21,533 bases of DNA from Capsaspora owczarzaki ATCC 30864 (GCF_000151315.2 NW_011887294.1:758989-780521); one strand, 5' to 3'; positions 1-10,929 are shown, counted from the stretch's first letter. Notes: generated from the letters alone by a model not told the origin. A program made the numbers and translations.

Positions 1-86
1 GCTCAGAAACGACGGAACTTTGTATTCTGACATTGTTGATTTTTGTTTGAATTTGCATTGTTGTGTGTTCATCTTGTATCTTGCAG
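1..86 (+). other. 3' part of an intron of the GTF2H4 gene
   Basis: The first 86 bases are T-rich, have no useful open frame, and end in TTGCAG directly before the first recognisable p52 exon. They are best read as the tail of an intron whose donor lies outside the window. Confidence 0.75.
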
Positions 87-2216
87 AGCACATCTCGAGG
101 CGTTGGAGCGGCTCAAGGCACTGCGAATTGCTGTCGCAAATGACACGCATTGGCTGTTGAGCCCTTCATTCCGAGTTGGACTCCGAACCGCGTTGAGCGG
201 CGGGTACGGGAGCAGATTCTTGTTGTTTCGAAAACACTGCGTTAGTGCAATGACGACGCGCCCTCACGGTTTTTCGTTCGGTTTGTTTTGGTTGTTTGTT
301 TGGGGGCAGTGGAAAATCGTGGGCCGGAGCAGACCCCCTTGAGCCAGACGCGCATGCCAAAGATATTTCAGAGCTCGAACAGTACAGTCGTGCGCGTTGG
401 GAGGTACGAGAACAATCTCTGTCTGTGCCCCTCTTGATGCTGGTCAATGGCTGACTGCTGGTCAATGGCTGACTTTTTTTTTTTTTTTTTTCATTTTCAT
501 TCGATTTTTTTTTGTACGTTTCAGGCCGTGTTGCAATTCATGGCTGCTGCCAACACTGAGGGCGTTACGCAGGAGGTGGTCAACGTATTAATTGATGCCG
601 AATTGATTTCCTTGTGAGTTTGAGTTGGCGGGGCCGGGGGGTTGTCCATTGAAGATTCGTCGTTGATCGTAGTTCACTCCCGCTTGTTGCAAGCAGATCC
701 ACCACTGGCGAGGGCGCTGGTCGACCCGTGATTACAAACAAGGGCTTTCAATTTCTGCTCCAAGACGTGGCGACCCAAGTGTGGTACTTTTTGACTCAAT
801 ATCTCAACTCATTACAGGTGCGGTATATTATTGTGGCTGTGGGATGTTGTGGAGTCGAGCGAGGTTTGCTCAATGTCTGCGCACTTGCGTCCCAACAAAC
901 AGAAACGCGGGGCAGATCCCGTCGAAGCCCTGGCGTTGCTCTTTCGACTGAGCTTTTCCACGGTTGGCATGGTATGTCTACCCACTCGTCCTGGTCGTGT
1001 ATCCATCAACAGCACTGACTGGCCGCGAATTTTGGACAGGACTATCCTGTAGAAGGCCTGACGGAGGGCCAGTTGGACTTGCTGCAGCATTTGCGTGAAA
1101 TTGGTCTTGTTTTTCGAAGAAAGGTATGTTGGTTTGGCGAGTTGGTTTTCATTGGTTTTTGAATTTATTTTGTCATGCTTGCCTTACGCTCTGCTCCACT
1201 CATCCCGATCGACCTTCTCAGCGTACATCCAGGCGCTTCTACCCCACTCCACTCGCGATCAATCTTGCATCCGGTTCTGCCAAGAATTTGGATGCTGCAG
1301 ATGTCAAGGGATACATTGTTGTTGAGACCAATTTTCGGATATACGCATACACTGGTGAGATACTGCCTTTCTTTTGTTGATAGTTGTTTGTGGCGCTGTT
1401 TTGTCTCACCGTGACCGACTCTTCAGATTCGCCATTGCAGCTGGCTTTGCTGAGTCTGTTTGTGGATTTGCGCTACCGATTTCCAAACATGGTTTGCGGG
1501 CTTTTGTCGAGAGATAGTGTTCGAAAGGCCTTGGTCAAGGGTCTGACAGCCGAGCAGGTTTGTGCCGCGCGCGTTTGTGATGGAGGAGAACAAAATGTCC
1601 GCCCGCTTTCTCTCGTTCGTCATTCATCTGATGATGCTCATCTCATTCTTGACAGATGATTCGATTCTTGCGGACTCATGCTCATCCTCAAATGCGCAGC
1701 CGAGTGAGTTGAATACCCCCCCCCGTTTGCGTTTCACGGTGGTTTCGTGCGCCTGACCTTGTTCTGCTGCAACACGCTTTGCCTTTCGACAGACGCCTGT
1801 ACTACCTGAGACCATTAGCGATCAGCTTCGGTTGTGGGAATTGGAGCGTAATCGACTTCGCGTTCTTCCAGGTAAGACCGGGAGAACTGTGGCAACCAAA
1901 TGCTTTTTCCGAAACTGTCACAACCAACCCAGCGCTTACTCCCTTCCGCCTTCTTGCTCGCCCACACGCTTTAGCTGTGCTATACGAGCGCTTCTCAAAC
2001 CAGCGGGAACACGACCTGTTGCATCACTATGGACGTGATCTTGGAGTGGAGTTGGCGCACTCGAGCCAGCACATTGTGGTGACCTTTGAGGGTCACGAGC
2101 AAATCAAAACGTTCTGGCAAGCACATCGGCAGCAAGCTGAGGCGGATGCGCAGGCACGGCAACGCGCCTACGAGCAGCAGGTTGCGCAACACCAGGCGTC
2201 CACGATGCAGCCCTGA
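87..2216 (+). CDS. GTF2H4: General transcription factor IIH subunit p52 (GTF2H4/Tfb2), 5' partial, 11 exons
   Basis: p52 anchors the XPB helicase in core TFIIH and stimulates its ATPase during promoter opening and nucleotide excision repair. Its C-terminal domain pairs with p8/Tfb5. My exons are 87-203, 310-403, 525-613, 697-817, 903-971, 1040-1123, 1222-1354, 1427-1557, 1656-1703, 1793-1871 and 1975-2216. All junctions are GT-AG and every phase joins correctly, giving 401 residues in the window. Aligned from memory with human p52 they are collinear throughout. Landmarks are GFQFLL...WYF...[69 protein letters not shown]-like [16 protein letters not shown], and the final GHEQIKTFW. Roughly the first 80 residues (human numbering) are missing upstream. 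The protein runs about 30 residues past the human end in a Q/A-rich tail. The introns are 68-121 nt. Identification is secure; exact splice points are inferred. Confidence 0.95.
439..474 (+). repeat. Perfect 18-bp tandem duplication inside a GTF2H4 intron
   Basis: The unit GCTGGTCAATGGCTGACT occurs twice without a mismatch, at 439-456 and 457-474. It is followed at once by a T run (474-491) and, after more T-rich sequence, the acceptor TTTCAG ending at 524. Each copy contains CTGAC, which matches the branch-site form seen in other introns here (for example 1015-1019 and 1753-1757). The intron may therefore carry two equivalent branch points. Confidence 0.9.
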
Positions 2217-2856
2217 GCGGTTTGGGGGTTTTGACTCTCGTTCTGGCCCTAGGGGTTTCTTGAGTGCGTTTGCTTTTGTGTTGGGCATGAAGTTGGTTGT
2301 CCAAAAGACTCGAGTTCAGTTCCTTTTTACTTTGTGAGTACCAGATCCACCAGATTCACTTTGTCCACTTCGCACGACAGTCGTTCGCCCTCCGCCCCGC
2401 CTCTACTTATCTGTCGCCCCCCTACATTGCCCGTTCTGCACTTGACAACCACTCTTACATCAGAGCAGAGAGAGTGGATGGGTACACTCGCTCAGAAGCA
2501 ACGAAGATCTACGCAGTTCGGGGCGCGAGTTTAGATTGCTCGTTCTAGTCGAACGGCGAAGGCGCAATCAGCCCACAGCATGCACCCGACCATGAGGTAG
2601 ACGATGCATTCGCTCAGCTACTCGCCGCCACCAGCCCCTTTTACACATCGGTGAATGAGATGGGGGTGGAGGAACGAGAGCGAGAAGAAGAGCAGCTGTT
2701 GCTTTCGCCTCCTCGGTTTTGCCTTTTTGGGTGCATGTGAGGGCACCACCTGTGCATATCACAGACGTAGGCAATACACTGTTGCTCATCTGCCTGAACA
2801 TTCGCTTCTACGAGTCGGAGCGCGCATGTTGTTACGCGCATGGTGAAGAAGAGTGA
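2217..2856 (+). other. GTF2H4 3' flank with a doubtful short reading frame
   Basis: Directly after the GTF2H4 stop, one + frame stays open from about 2297 to 2740 except for a single TAG at 2546-2548. The downstream half (2549-2740, 63 residues) reads like real protein: acidic, with segments such as DHEVDDAFAQLLAATSPFY and VEEREREEEQLLLSPPRF. No convincing ATG, donor and acceptor combination joins the halves. The only in-frame GT-AG pair that removes the stop would be a 20-nt intron, far shorter than any other here. It could be a small unrecognised gene, a decayed one, or chance openness in the 3' UTR. I do not recognise a family. Confidence 0.25.
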
Positions 2857-5800
2857 GAAAACTATCTTTCGTTTATTTATTCGACGGGGTACCCGATTCT
2901 GTGCTTTTCGACAACCCCATCAGCTCCTGAACTGACGTAGGATGGCCTAGCGGTACTCGCTCCGCCACAATCCTCGAGCAAAGTGGTGACGGCAGCTGCA
3001 ACCACGCGACAAAGCAAAGAGTGACTGCTTTTGCAATATCGGCTTGTTTACTTTTCTTGTTTGCATCGTCCGTTATCATTGGCGAATTCGGGACCCTTCT
3101 AGTTTGCGGTGTTGCCTCTTCATCGTGTTGTTTATCCCGGTTGTTGGCGAGAATTAACGACAGCTGAGAGTGGGGGACGAGCCATGAGGCGCGAGATAAA
3201 AACAAACAAAAAAACGACAAAAAAAAAAAAAAAGGAAGTGTCAGCTTTTGTTTTGTATTTGGGCTTGTGTTGTTTTCGCAATCCCATTCGCTCTTGTGGT
3301 CGGTCGTGTGAGTACAAGAGTCAAGTGCAGAGTTCCATCATCGCACTCGCTCGCGTTTGTCCATCGCTTGCTTCTGCCCGCCACCACCACCACCGCTCGT
3401 CCTCATGTCCTCACCACGACAACCAACCGCAGAAAAAAAAACCCCTCCGCACCACCCAACTGGTTTCCCAGTCGGATCCTTTTTGGTTGCTTTTTTTGTC
3501 TCCCTGATGGTTTTATGATTGTGTTTTTCATCGCTTTCATAGTGCTTCTGCTTTTCCCCCTTGGTCGTGGGATTCTTTGCTTCTTGCTTTTGTGTGTATG
3601 TGTGAGTGTCTGTATTTATCAGCAGCTCTTCCCCCACCCTCGGTCTCTCGAAAGATGGCTAGATCTTGGTTTGGACTTTTTTGTGCCATTCTAGTATTTT
3701 TTTTTCTTTCTTTTTACGGTGTGAGTTGGAACTGCTGCTGCCTTCCCCAAACCGCACTTCCCAATCGAGCGTGCCACCCGTTGATGCGGCTGACACCATT
3801 CTCACGCCCCCTTCTTGACTCTTGGTCGACTTGACCTGATCCTCCCGCTCTCGCCGGGGCACTGCGCACGATTTGTCGCGATTCAAAAACAACGCGACTT
3901 TTTTTTTTTTTTTCTTTCTTTCTTTCTTTCTTTTGTTTGCTGTATCGTGAGACGAACGCGGGATTGCCGGCGCGTGCATTGCTTCTCCCTTTGCACTTCT
4001 CCTCGTCCGTCGCTCCCCTTGTCTGGTGGTCGTACGGGGGATGGTTTTTGCTGCTCTGCTTCCCTCTCCCCGCGCCAGCTCTTTGCGTTTCTGCGGGCGA
4101 GTGAGTCAGGATTGGTCTGGTGACGTTTCTCTATCTAGCACCTTGCCGTGCCTTCCTTCTCGGCTTCCCCCTCCCCTTCTGCTGCTTCACCCGACGCTGC
4201 CATGCCCCGTGGTGCTTGTACCCACGAAGCCACTTTCCTTACCACCTTGGTGGTGCTGGCGTTGGTCGACGGGAAGGGGCTGCACATGCCGGCGCAAACT
4301 CGTTCGATCTCGCGCTGTTTACTGTTGGTTGCCATCTGTCTCTTTTCTCACTCGGCTGTTTTCCTTCGTCAGCGCAGCGCAGCGACGCTTCAGCCACACC
4401 AGCTGGTGCGCGTTGGTGAGAGTGAATGTCGAGGAAGGGGCGTCGGGCGGTGGGGTACGTTGGGGGGGGGGCGTTGCTGGGGTGGCTTGGAATGGACAAA
4501 CCCGAGAAAAACGAGAAAAACAAACCAGTTTGACAAAACAAGTCAAATGTGCGTTTCTGGTGTATTCGCCCTGTTGGTCTCGGTCACTCGGTCGCTCGCT
4601 CGCTCTCGTGCTGCTTGTTCCCCTTCTCAAACACCTTTCTTCAATATTTACAAGGGCGTTCAGTCGAATGGTGCATGTCAGCTGCCTTGGAACGTATTTC
4701 GAATGGGCTGTTTTTTGCTGTTTTTTTTTTTTTTTTTTTGGTTTTTCATGTTTTTCATGTTTTTTGTTTTGTTTGTTTTTTGGGTCTGCTCGTCCCGCTC
4801 GTCCTCGCTCCCCTCCTTCCTTCCCTCCTTCCTTCCCTCTCTCTCTCCATCTCTCCATCTCTTTCCATGTATGAGTGAGCGAGACCGCATGTTGAATTGT
4901 ACGCCGCAGCGACAAAAACAACACTCGACCACTCGATGGACCAATCGTTTGGTGTGGCGTGTGACAACATTCTCACCCGCGTCCCGCTTGCAAACGTTTT
5001 TGCGGCTTTATCCCTCCTCGTGCACCTCCATTCAGTCCACCACATCCACACTTTGCTGCTTTGACATTCTTCTCGAGACAGTCATTCGTCTTGCGTGGCA
5101 TTTGCTTGAAGCATCTGTCTGCTGCTTTGCTTTCCGTGTTTGTGAGCTCGATCTCTCACGCGCCCCCGCCTTTTTTTTCTTTTGTTTTTTCGGCTGCTCG
5201 TGTGCGCGTCGACTGCGCCCCCCATGTATCCGCTGTTGTGGGTTTGGGGCAGTTCATTTCGTGCTGCACGAGTCCTCTGTCAGCTCCAGCGTTGTGCACG
5301 CGAAAGTGGCGACGCGAAACTTGCTGGAGGGGTTTCTTGAGACAAATGGTTGGCGCCATACCCCCGAAAAGAGGGTCGGAAGGGCGGATCACTACGCATC
5401 CCTTTCGCTTGATGGGTGAGCGACAGTGGAGGGGGCCCCAAACAGCATGTATATCCTCGACATGCGCTGGGTTTGGTGCACTTGGTGGGGTTCGGCAAAC
5501 CGGCAAAGTGCGCATGTGTTCGGTTTTGTGACAAACCCGCAATGACTCCACCAAAGCCAATTTTATGTCCCGCTCTGTGTCGCCCGTGTTCTTTGATGAG
5601 AGTACTGTAAAACAAAAAAAAGGTCCACTTTGTTTTGCGGCGAACGCGAGCGACCATCGCCACGCAAGCCGCATCCTTGGTGACCGCACAATTTTTGTTC
5701 TTTTGCTATCTTTCCAAAAAAAAAAAAAAAAAAAAAACCATCACGCACAAACAAACAACCAAACAAACAATAGCAATGCCGAGAAAGCCGAGGGAATGTC

Positions 5801-6205
5801 GGCGAATGGCAGGAATCCAACTTTTGGCAGAGGGGCTTCTTTTCATGATGACGTGTGGTGTGCACGTCACAGCCTCAAAGGAACAAGCAAGCAAGAAGAG
5901 GGTCGGAGGGTCGGAGGGTCGGAGGGTTTGGTGGATCTTGCGGATTGTCCGAACGAACAGGTGTTTCCCAACACCCAAGCCATCCAGAGACGATGAACGA
6001 CACTGTCCGAACAAAAAAACAAGAACAGTGACACTAAACCCCGCGAACATGGACGAACGCGATGCATGTTGCGGAGTCGTGTGACGCAGATTCATGCTCG
6101 CCTGCCCGACACCATCTGATGACCCGTTTCCTTCCACTGCCCCCGTTTCTTCCTCCCCCGCCCCTCCGCGCGCGCACCTTCGTCCGGCCTCCTCTCGCGA
6201 CTCCA
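2857..6205. other. Long non-coding gap rich in homopolymers and pyrimidines
   Basis: I see no credible gene in this 3.3 kb. The + strand is markedly T- and C-rich from about 3240 to 5200. Homopolymers include A15 (3219-3233), T15 (3899-3913), T19 (4721-4739) and A22 (5716-5737). There are TTTC repeats near 3913-3932, a CTTC/CTCT-rich stretch near 4803-4866 and three-and-a-half 8-bp GGTCGGAG units near 5900-5928. Long frames exist, the largest a + frame at 4148-5419, but they run straight through the homopolymers and read as F-, S- and C-rich strings. The region probably holds the promoter and distal regulatory DNA of the downstream Q-rich gene. That is inference from position. Confidence 0.5.
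5900..5928 (+). repeat. Short GGTCGGAG tandem repeat
   Basis: The 8-bp unit GGTCGGAG is repeated about three and a half times, with the last copy ending in GGTT instead of GGTC. It lies in the non-coding gap, with no gene function suggested. Confidence 0.8.
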
Positions 6206-6908
6206 CATGTTGACAAATTTACTCTCCCTTTCCGTTTTCTCTCGTCTGGCATTGAGGCAGAGTTGGCTCCAGTCTAAGAAAGTGTCCTCATTGGGCTCAC
6301 CAATTGTTTTGTTTGTTTCATTTTCGTTTGCGTTTGTTCACTGCGTTCAGTTTGATCTCGTCCTTCCCGATCTGTCCCGTCTCAGTCCCTGTTCTCTCCC
6401 TGCTACGCCTTTTTTTTCGTTTCTTTTGTTTTTTGCGCTTGTGCGTATTGCTCTTCCTTCCACTGCGACCCAAGACCCTCCAACAAGGCAGGTCTCGAGG
6501 TCACAAGGCGACAAGGTCAGTGCGAGGACGAATTCTCGTTCAGTGTGCTTTTCCGATGTGCGCAATCCCACGGCATGGCCTCGAAGACGGGGAACGAGGG
6601 CGTGAGCGGAGCAAATGAGAACTTGCCCCCCCCCCTTCGTGGTTTTGTTCCTGCTCTTGCGTGCGGCGAAGAGGGGGCAGGGGAGGAAAGAGAAGGACAA
6701 AGAGGAGAAAAAGAAACAAACGATGCAAAAAGGGCTTGATGTTTGTTTTTTTGTGTGAAGCTCACTCTTGTGAACTTGTGGTTGCACAGCACCCAGCGTC
6801 CCCGATCTCTGGTCTGTTTGGCTCGATTCAAGAGGGGGAGAACACCACGACACACACCCATTGAGGAGGGGGCCCCTTTGGACACGAGCAAGAGCGGGAT
6901 CTACAAAA
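6206..6908 (+). promoter_or_regulatory. Probable 5' leader of the 990-residue Q-rich gene, with a leader intron at 6516-6789
   Basis: From the ATG at 6206 to the start codon at 6909, every + strand ATG (6556, 6577, 6615, 6723, 6739) falls between a donor-like AAG|GTCAGT at 6516 and the acceptor TTGCACAG ending at 6789. Removing 6516-6789 would leave an AUG-free, pyrimidine-rich leader of several hundred bases running into the CDS. The 274-nt size is larger than most introns here, and the donor has C at +3, so the splice is plausible but not certain. The transcription start is not identified. Confidence 0.5.
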
Positions 6909-9900
6909 ATGAATCCATCAACAACAACAACAACAACAACAACGGACGGGCTTTATTCGACGAATGGAGAGGACGTCGGCTTCTCCGCCGCCAGTCAACC
7001 GCAGGATGCATCCGCGTCTGCGCAGACCTCCCATCAGCATCCGCAGCAGCAGCACCAGCAGCAGCAGCAGCAGGGTGGCGGTGCCGAGCATGGCACCCAA
7101 TCGAACGGCGAGGCGATCAGTCAACAACATCCCACGCAACTAACGACCCCGCTGTTCGCACATCCGTTCGCAGGTCATCCTACGTCGTCATCGTCGTCGT
7201 CGTCCATGCAAAACCAGCAGCAACAGCAGCACCAACAGCAGCACCAACATCAGCAGCAGCAACAGCAGCGATTACAGCCCTATCCGCCAAATACGTCCCA
7301 CGACTTGCAGCAGCCGCCCCCACCGCAATTATTGCTCACACAACAGCCAGTGCAACCGCAGACCCTCCAGCCGCAGCCCGGATATGTGCAGTTACCTCCA
7401 CAGGCACAGTACCAGGCATTTTCGCAGGTGGTAGGCAGTGGGGGCAGCGGTTCGTCCTCGCCTGGAGTCATGAGCAATTCGAGCACTTTTCACCATCCCA
7501 ATCATCCGCATCTGCTTCTTCAGCAGCAGCAACAACAGCAGAATCCTCATCAACCGTTTCAGACATCGCAAATCCCCCTCCCAATGCAGCAACAGCAGCA
7601 GCAACCTCCTCAACATACAATGCAACCGCCGCCACAACAGGTGTTTCAGCAGATCCAACAACCGCCATCTGCTCGAGAGCAACAAGGAATGGCCCAGTTT
7701 CCTCGTCCGGGCTTTCATCCCGTTGCACAAGCTGCACCTGGCACAGTTGCTACTACTCAGGCCGCAAATGGCTCGTACGTGATTTACAATGTCGGGCCCA
7801 CACTGGCGCCAACTCCCTTTTCCGGCCCAATGCCGACCAACGAGCAGCAGCAGCTGCAGCTGCAGCAGCCGCAGTACACCTACATGGCAGTGACACAGGG
7901 CGGACCAAGCTATGTGTCTACGTTCGTGCCGAATCCTGGATCGGCATCGCAGTTCGTTGCCGTCCACCAGGGTCACCGAGCGCAGCAATTGCCTCCCTAC
8001 ATGACCATCACAATGCAACAACAACAGCAACAACAACAGCAACAACAGCAACAACAACCTCAACAACAACCTCAACAACTAGCACAGCAACCACCGATGC
8101 AACAGCCACAGCAACTACAACAACAACAACAACCACAACACCTGCAACCACAACAACAACAACAACTACTTCTACTACACCAGCAACAGCAGCAGCAACC
8201 GGTTTCAGTCATGCAGCATCTACATCCCCAGCAATTCGCCATGGCACCGCAGCAGCAGAACCACCAGCAGCAGCAGCAGCAGCAACCGATAATATTGTTG
8301 CAACCGTCGCAGCCTTCAACTCCACCTGTTGGCGCAGCAGTCTCCATGGTCCGGCCTGCAGTAGATGGCCGCCAGTTCGTGCAAGCGGTCGACCAACACC
8401 CGAACGCGGCCTACCAGCAGCTGCCCGCGCAGCTTGGAGCCTGGGTTGTTCCCCAGCAGCCAATGCAACCCTACCCGCAGCCGCACCAACAGCAGGTCAT
8501 TCAAATGGTTCACCAACAGCCCCAACACCTGTATCAACACCAGCAACAACAACAGTCAAACCAGATACAGCAGCTTCCGCCACAGCAACTGCAGCCACAG
8601 CCTCTTCAACCTCACCAACAACAACAACAACTACAACAACAACACCAGCAGCATACATCTGGATTTGTGCAGTACTCCCAGCAGCCACCTCAACCTCATG
8701 GAATGCACCCACAAGCTTTCTTCACCCCTGGGCCTTACCAGACTCAGCCTGTTCAACAACCTGAGCAACCTCCGATGCAACCGCAGCCGCTTGTGCAAAC
8801 CTTTATCCACCAAGACGTACAAACAGTCTCTCCGGCGCTTTCAATCACGCGCATGTTTGCCGAAAACAATTTGCGATCGCGCATGCCGTCCGCCTCCACG
8901 GATGGCGTTCCTTCCGGTCGACGGCCGCGCCACCACAGCGAAGTCAACGACGCCGAGGATGCTGAAGTGAAGGCACCGCGCCAACGCGTCAGGCTGGAGA
9001 GCACCAGCAGCAGCAGCGGGAATGCTCATGCGGCTGCCGCTGGTGGCAGTGGCAACCTCCAATTTGCCGAGCTGCCTCTGGTTTCCGCCCCGGCACAGCC
9101 GGCGCGACGCGGCAATCTGCCACGCGACAGCGATGCCGGACGAGCCGGGTCGGGTCACGGCTTTTGCTTTGTGTGCGAAATGTACTGTGCCGAGCAAAAG
9201 CGCAAGTTTGCCATCACGCGATACTCTGCCCTGCGCGAGCTTGCCGAGGAGTTTGTGCTCCTGACGATGCGCTCGGCCAACGTTACAGACGAAAAAGCTC
9301 TGCACCCCGATCGGACGCACGTCATTCAGCTTTGTGTGGCGTGCAACTTTCGCTTTTACAAATGGCGCAAGGCGCGCCAGCAAGGCGGCTCCACTGCTGG
9401 TAAAAAGTTTCTCGCCGTCCGACGTTCGCACGCCAGCAACAGCGTGGGCAACGGCAATTCCGACGCACCTTCGATTACCGATCGCAGCGATGGCAGCGAC
9501 ACGGACTTTGACGCCGGCGACGATGAGTATGCCTCTGCCGACAACTCGGCCATGGACGACGTTGCGTCTGTCGTGTCCAACACGAGCAGCACTGTCGACT
9601 CGTCCCTGCACGCGCTCGCTCAGTCGGATGCAGCCTCTCGGCGGGACTCGGACGAAGCGCTGCTGCGATCGAACAATGGCAGCGGTCCGATTCCGTACCA
9701 GGCGAGTGAGGCGGCAGTCGCGCCCGAGCAGCTGGCCGACAAGCTCAACCAGGAGTGCCAAGCAGCCTCCGCGACCGAAGCCGAGAATCCGAGCTATCCG
9801 TCCAGGCTGTCAGAGGTGAGTGTCAGGTGGTTTTCTTGTTTTGTGTGTGTGCTGGCTGTGAGCGGGAGTTTGTCTTTTGGCATTTTCTGAAGGGAAGGAA

Positions 9901-10016
9901 ATTCATCAACTCAACTCTTGTGCTGGCTGCTTTTGTTTTCACTTTTACAGGCACCCATGGCCTTTAGTGCACTTACCGCTGCTGCCGTGTTGGTTGACAC
10001 GGCCTCTGCTCAGTGA
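6909..10016 (+). CDS. Q-rich protein with C-terminal ZAD/treble-clef-like zinc cluster, 990 aa, 2 exons
   Basis: Exons are 6909-9815 and 9951-10016, joined in phase 0 by a GTGAGT donor and a CTTTTACAG acceptor. The start ATG has A at -3 and opens MNPSTTTTTTTT. About residues 35-640 are a Gln/Pro/His-rich low-complexity region. Its longest pure run is 14 Gln (8016-8057), encoded by mixed CAA and CAG. Around residues 675-710 there are basic stretches (GRRPRHH, PRQRVRL) that could be nuclear signals. Residues 750-825 form the only globular-looking segment. C753-x2-C756 and C809-x2-C812 are separated by 52 residues, with an extra C760, and end in CNFRFYKWRKARQ. The spacing and the aromatic-basic end recall the ZAD domain, and LCVAC also recalls half of a GATA finger; neither assignment is proven. 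Residues about 845-920 are Ser/Asp-rich. The last exon adds a 21-residue Ala-rich tail. A nuclear, DNA- or chromatin-linked regulator is inferred. Confidence 0.85.
8016..8210 (+). repeat. CAA/CAG trinucleotide tracts encoding polyglutamine (gene at 6909-10016)
   Basis: This is the densest of several CAR tracts in the gene. A run of 14 Gln codons (8016-8057) is followed by shorter runs broken by Pro, Leu and His codons. Other tracts lie near 7030-7075, 7215-7270, 7520-7540, 8250-8287 and 8560-8655. CAA and CAG are interspersed, which should reduce slippage compared with pure CAG. On the opposite strand the same tracts read as Leu- or Cys-rich shadow frames. Confidence 0.9.
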
Positions 10017-10929
10017 TTGTGAGACCGTGAGTCCATGACAACCCCCGCCCCCTCTCACAAATTCATCATACCATTACGCTTTCATTTAAAATTATAAACA
10101 TTTCCACTTCCATGTGTCATGAAAGGCTTTCTGTTTGTTGTTTATTTTGTTTTAAGTGGACGTCGGCATGTTTTCGGCTTCCAACCGTTAATTCTTGGTG
10201 ACAGTGCGAGATTTGCTGTTTTTGCCGTTCATGTCGGACAGCTCGTTTTGGCGGCGTTGTCAATGACGCACACACGCAAGAATCCCAATCTGCAATGCCA
10301 AGCGATCTGCCATCAGCAATCGCAAGCGAGCGAATCGAGCCCCCTCCTGAGTCATACGGTTTCGGTTAATTTCGACGTTTTCGCTGCTTGTTTCCCCCCT
10401 CCAGCCGTCACCATTGCTGAGCTGTTGCTTCCGGTATGTACCTTTGAGGATAGCTCTTGGAGCAGCTGTGTGTGCACCATTGCTTCGCTGGTCCGCGATA
10501 TTCTGGTCGCGTGGCGCGGCGAGTTTGGTTGTTTCGGCGATGCGATGGAGGTGGTTCGGTGCGGAGCTTTTTTTGGGGGTTTTTGTTTTTTCTTCTTGTC
10601 TTGCTTCATCCATTCCCCCGAACAAAACATTAGATCAGAAAGAACCTCTCCGTGGGCTTTCAACAGCCGGTAACCTCCGAGATAAGAGATGCGATGCCAG
10701 GCCCCGCATGATGAAGCTTTTCTGCGTCAATCATGAAAATCAGCGGAACTACATGTTTGTTGCTCATATTTTGTTGCCAACCGCTATCGTCCAGTTTGTC
10801 TTTTGAGGAGAAACACAAAACCAGATATAGAGACTAATTACTCCAAGTAACAGACCTCTACTTGAGACAGGCTTGGTGTGAGTGCTTCAATCACATTTTC
10901 CGTGATTCAGTTGCGACGCTGACATTCAA
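10017..10929. other. 3' flank of the 990-residue gene; no gene seen
   Basis: An AT-rich stretch at about 10083-10102 just after the stop probably belongs to the 3' UTR; no canonical AATAAA is visible. An ATG-started + frame of 184 codons (10119-10673) and overlapping minus frames of 103-121 codons exist. None has family resemblance or splice support. A short hairpin-capable AATCAC...GTGATT pair lies at about 10888-10906. Confidence 0.4.

Noticed and set aside
2288-2336. Short MKLVVQKT start resembling D-aminoacyl-tRNA deacylase
   Set aside because: Only the first few residues match; the conserved motifs of the family do not follow downstream in any spliced combination I could make.
4148-5419. 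Open + frame of 423 codons
   Set aside because: It begins at GTG, passes through T19 and other homopolymers, and reads as strings of F, S, C and L. Stop codons are scarce simply because the strand is pyrimidine-rich.
7392-8078. Minus-strand Leu-rich frame opposite the polyQ tracts
   Set aside because: CTG/TTG antisense of CAG/CAA gives poly-Leu; there is no independent support.
6743-8764. Open + frame of 673 codons overlapping the 990-residue gene
   Set aside because: Shifted reading of CAA/CAG tracts gives Thr-, Ala- and Ser-rich runs without stops. The Q frame has the better start, a splice to a last exon and the Cys motif, so this is a shadow.
10119-10673. ATG-started + frame of 184 codons
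   Set aside because: It begins with a hydrophobic stretch but then reads through T-rich low-complexity DNA. It has no family resemblance and overlapping minus frames are as open. It is left as unproven rather than excluded.
10704-10730. ATGATGA resembling a C box of a C/D snoRNA
   Set aside because: No matching D box and no terminal stem at the right distance.
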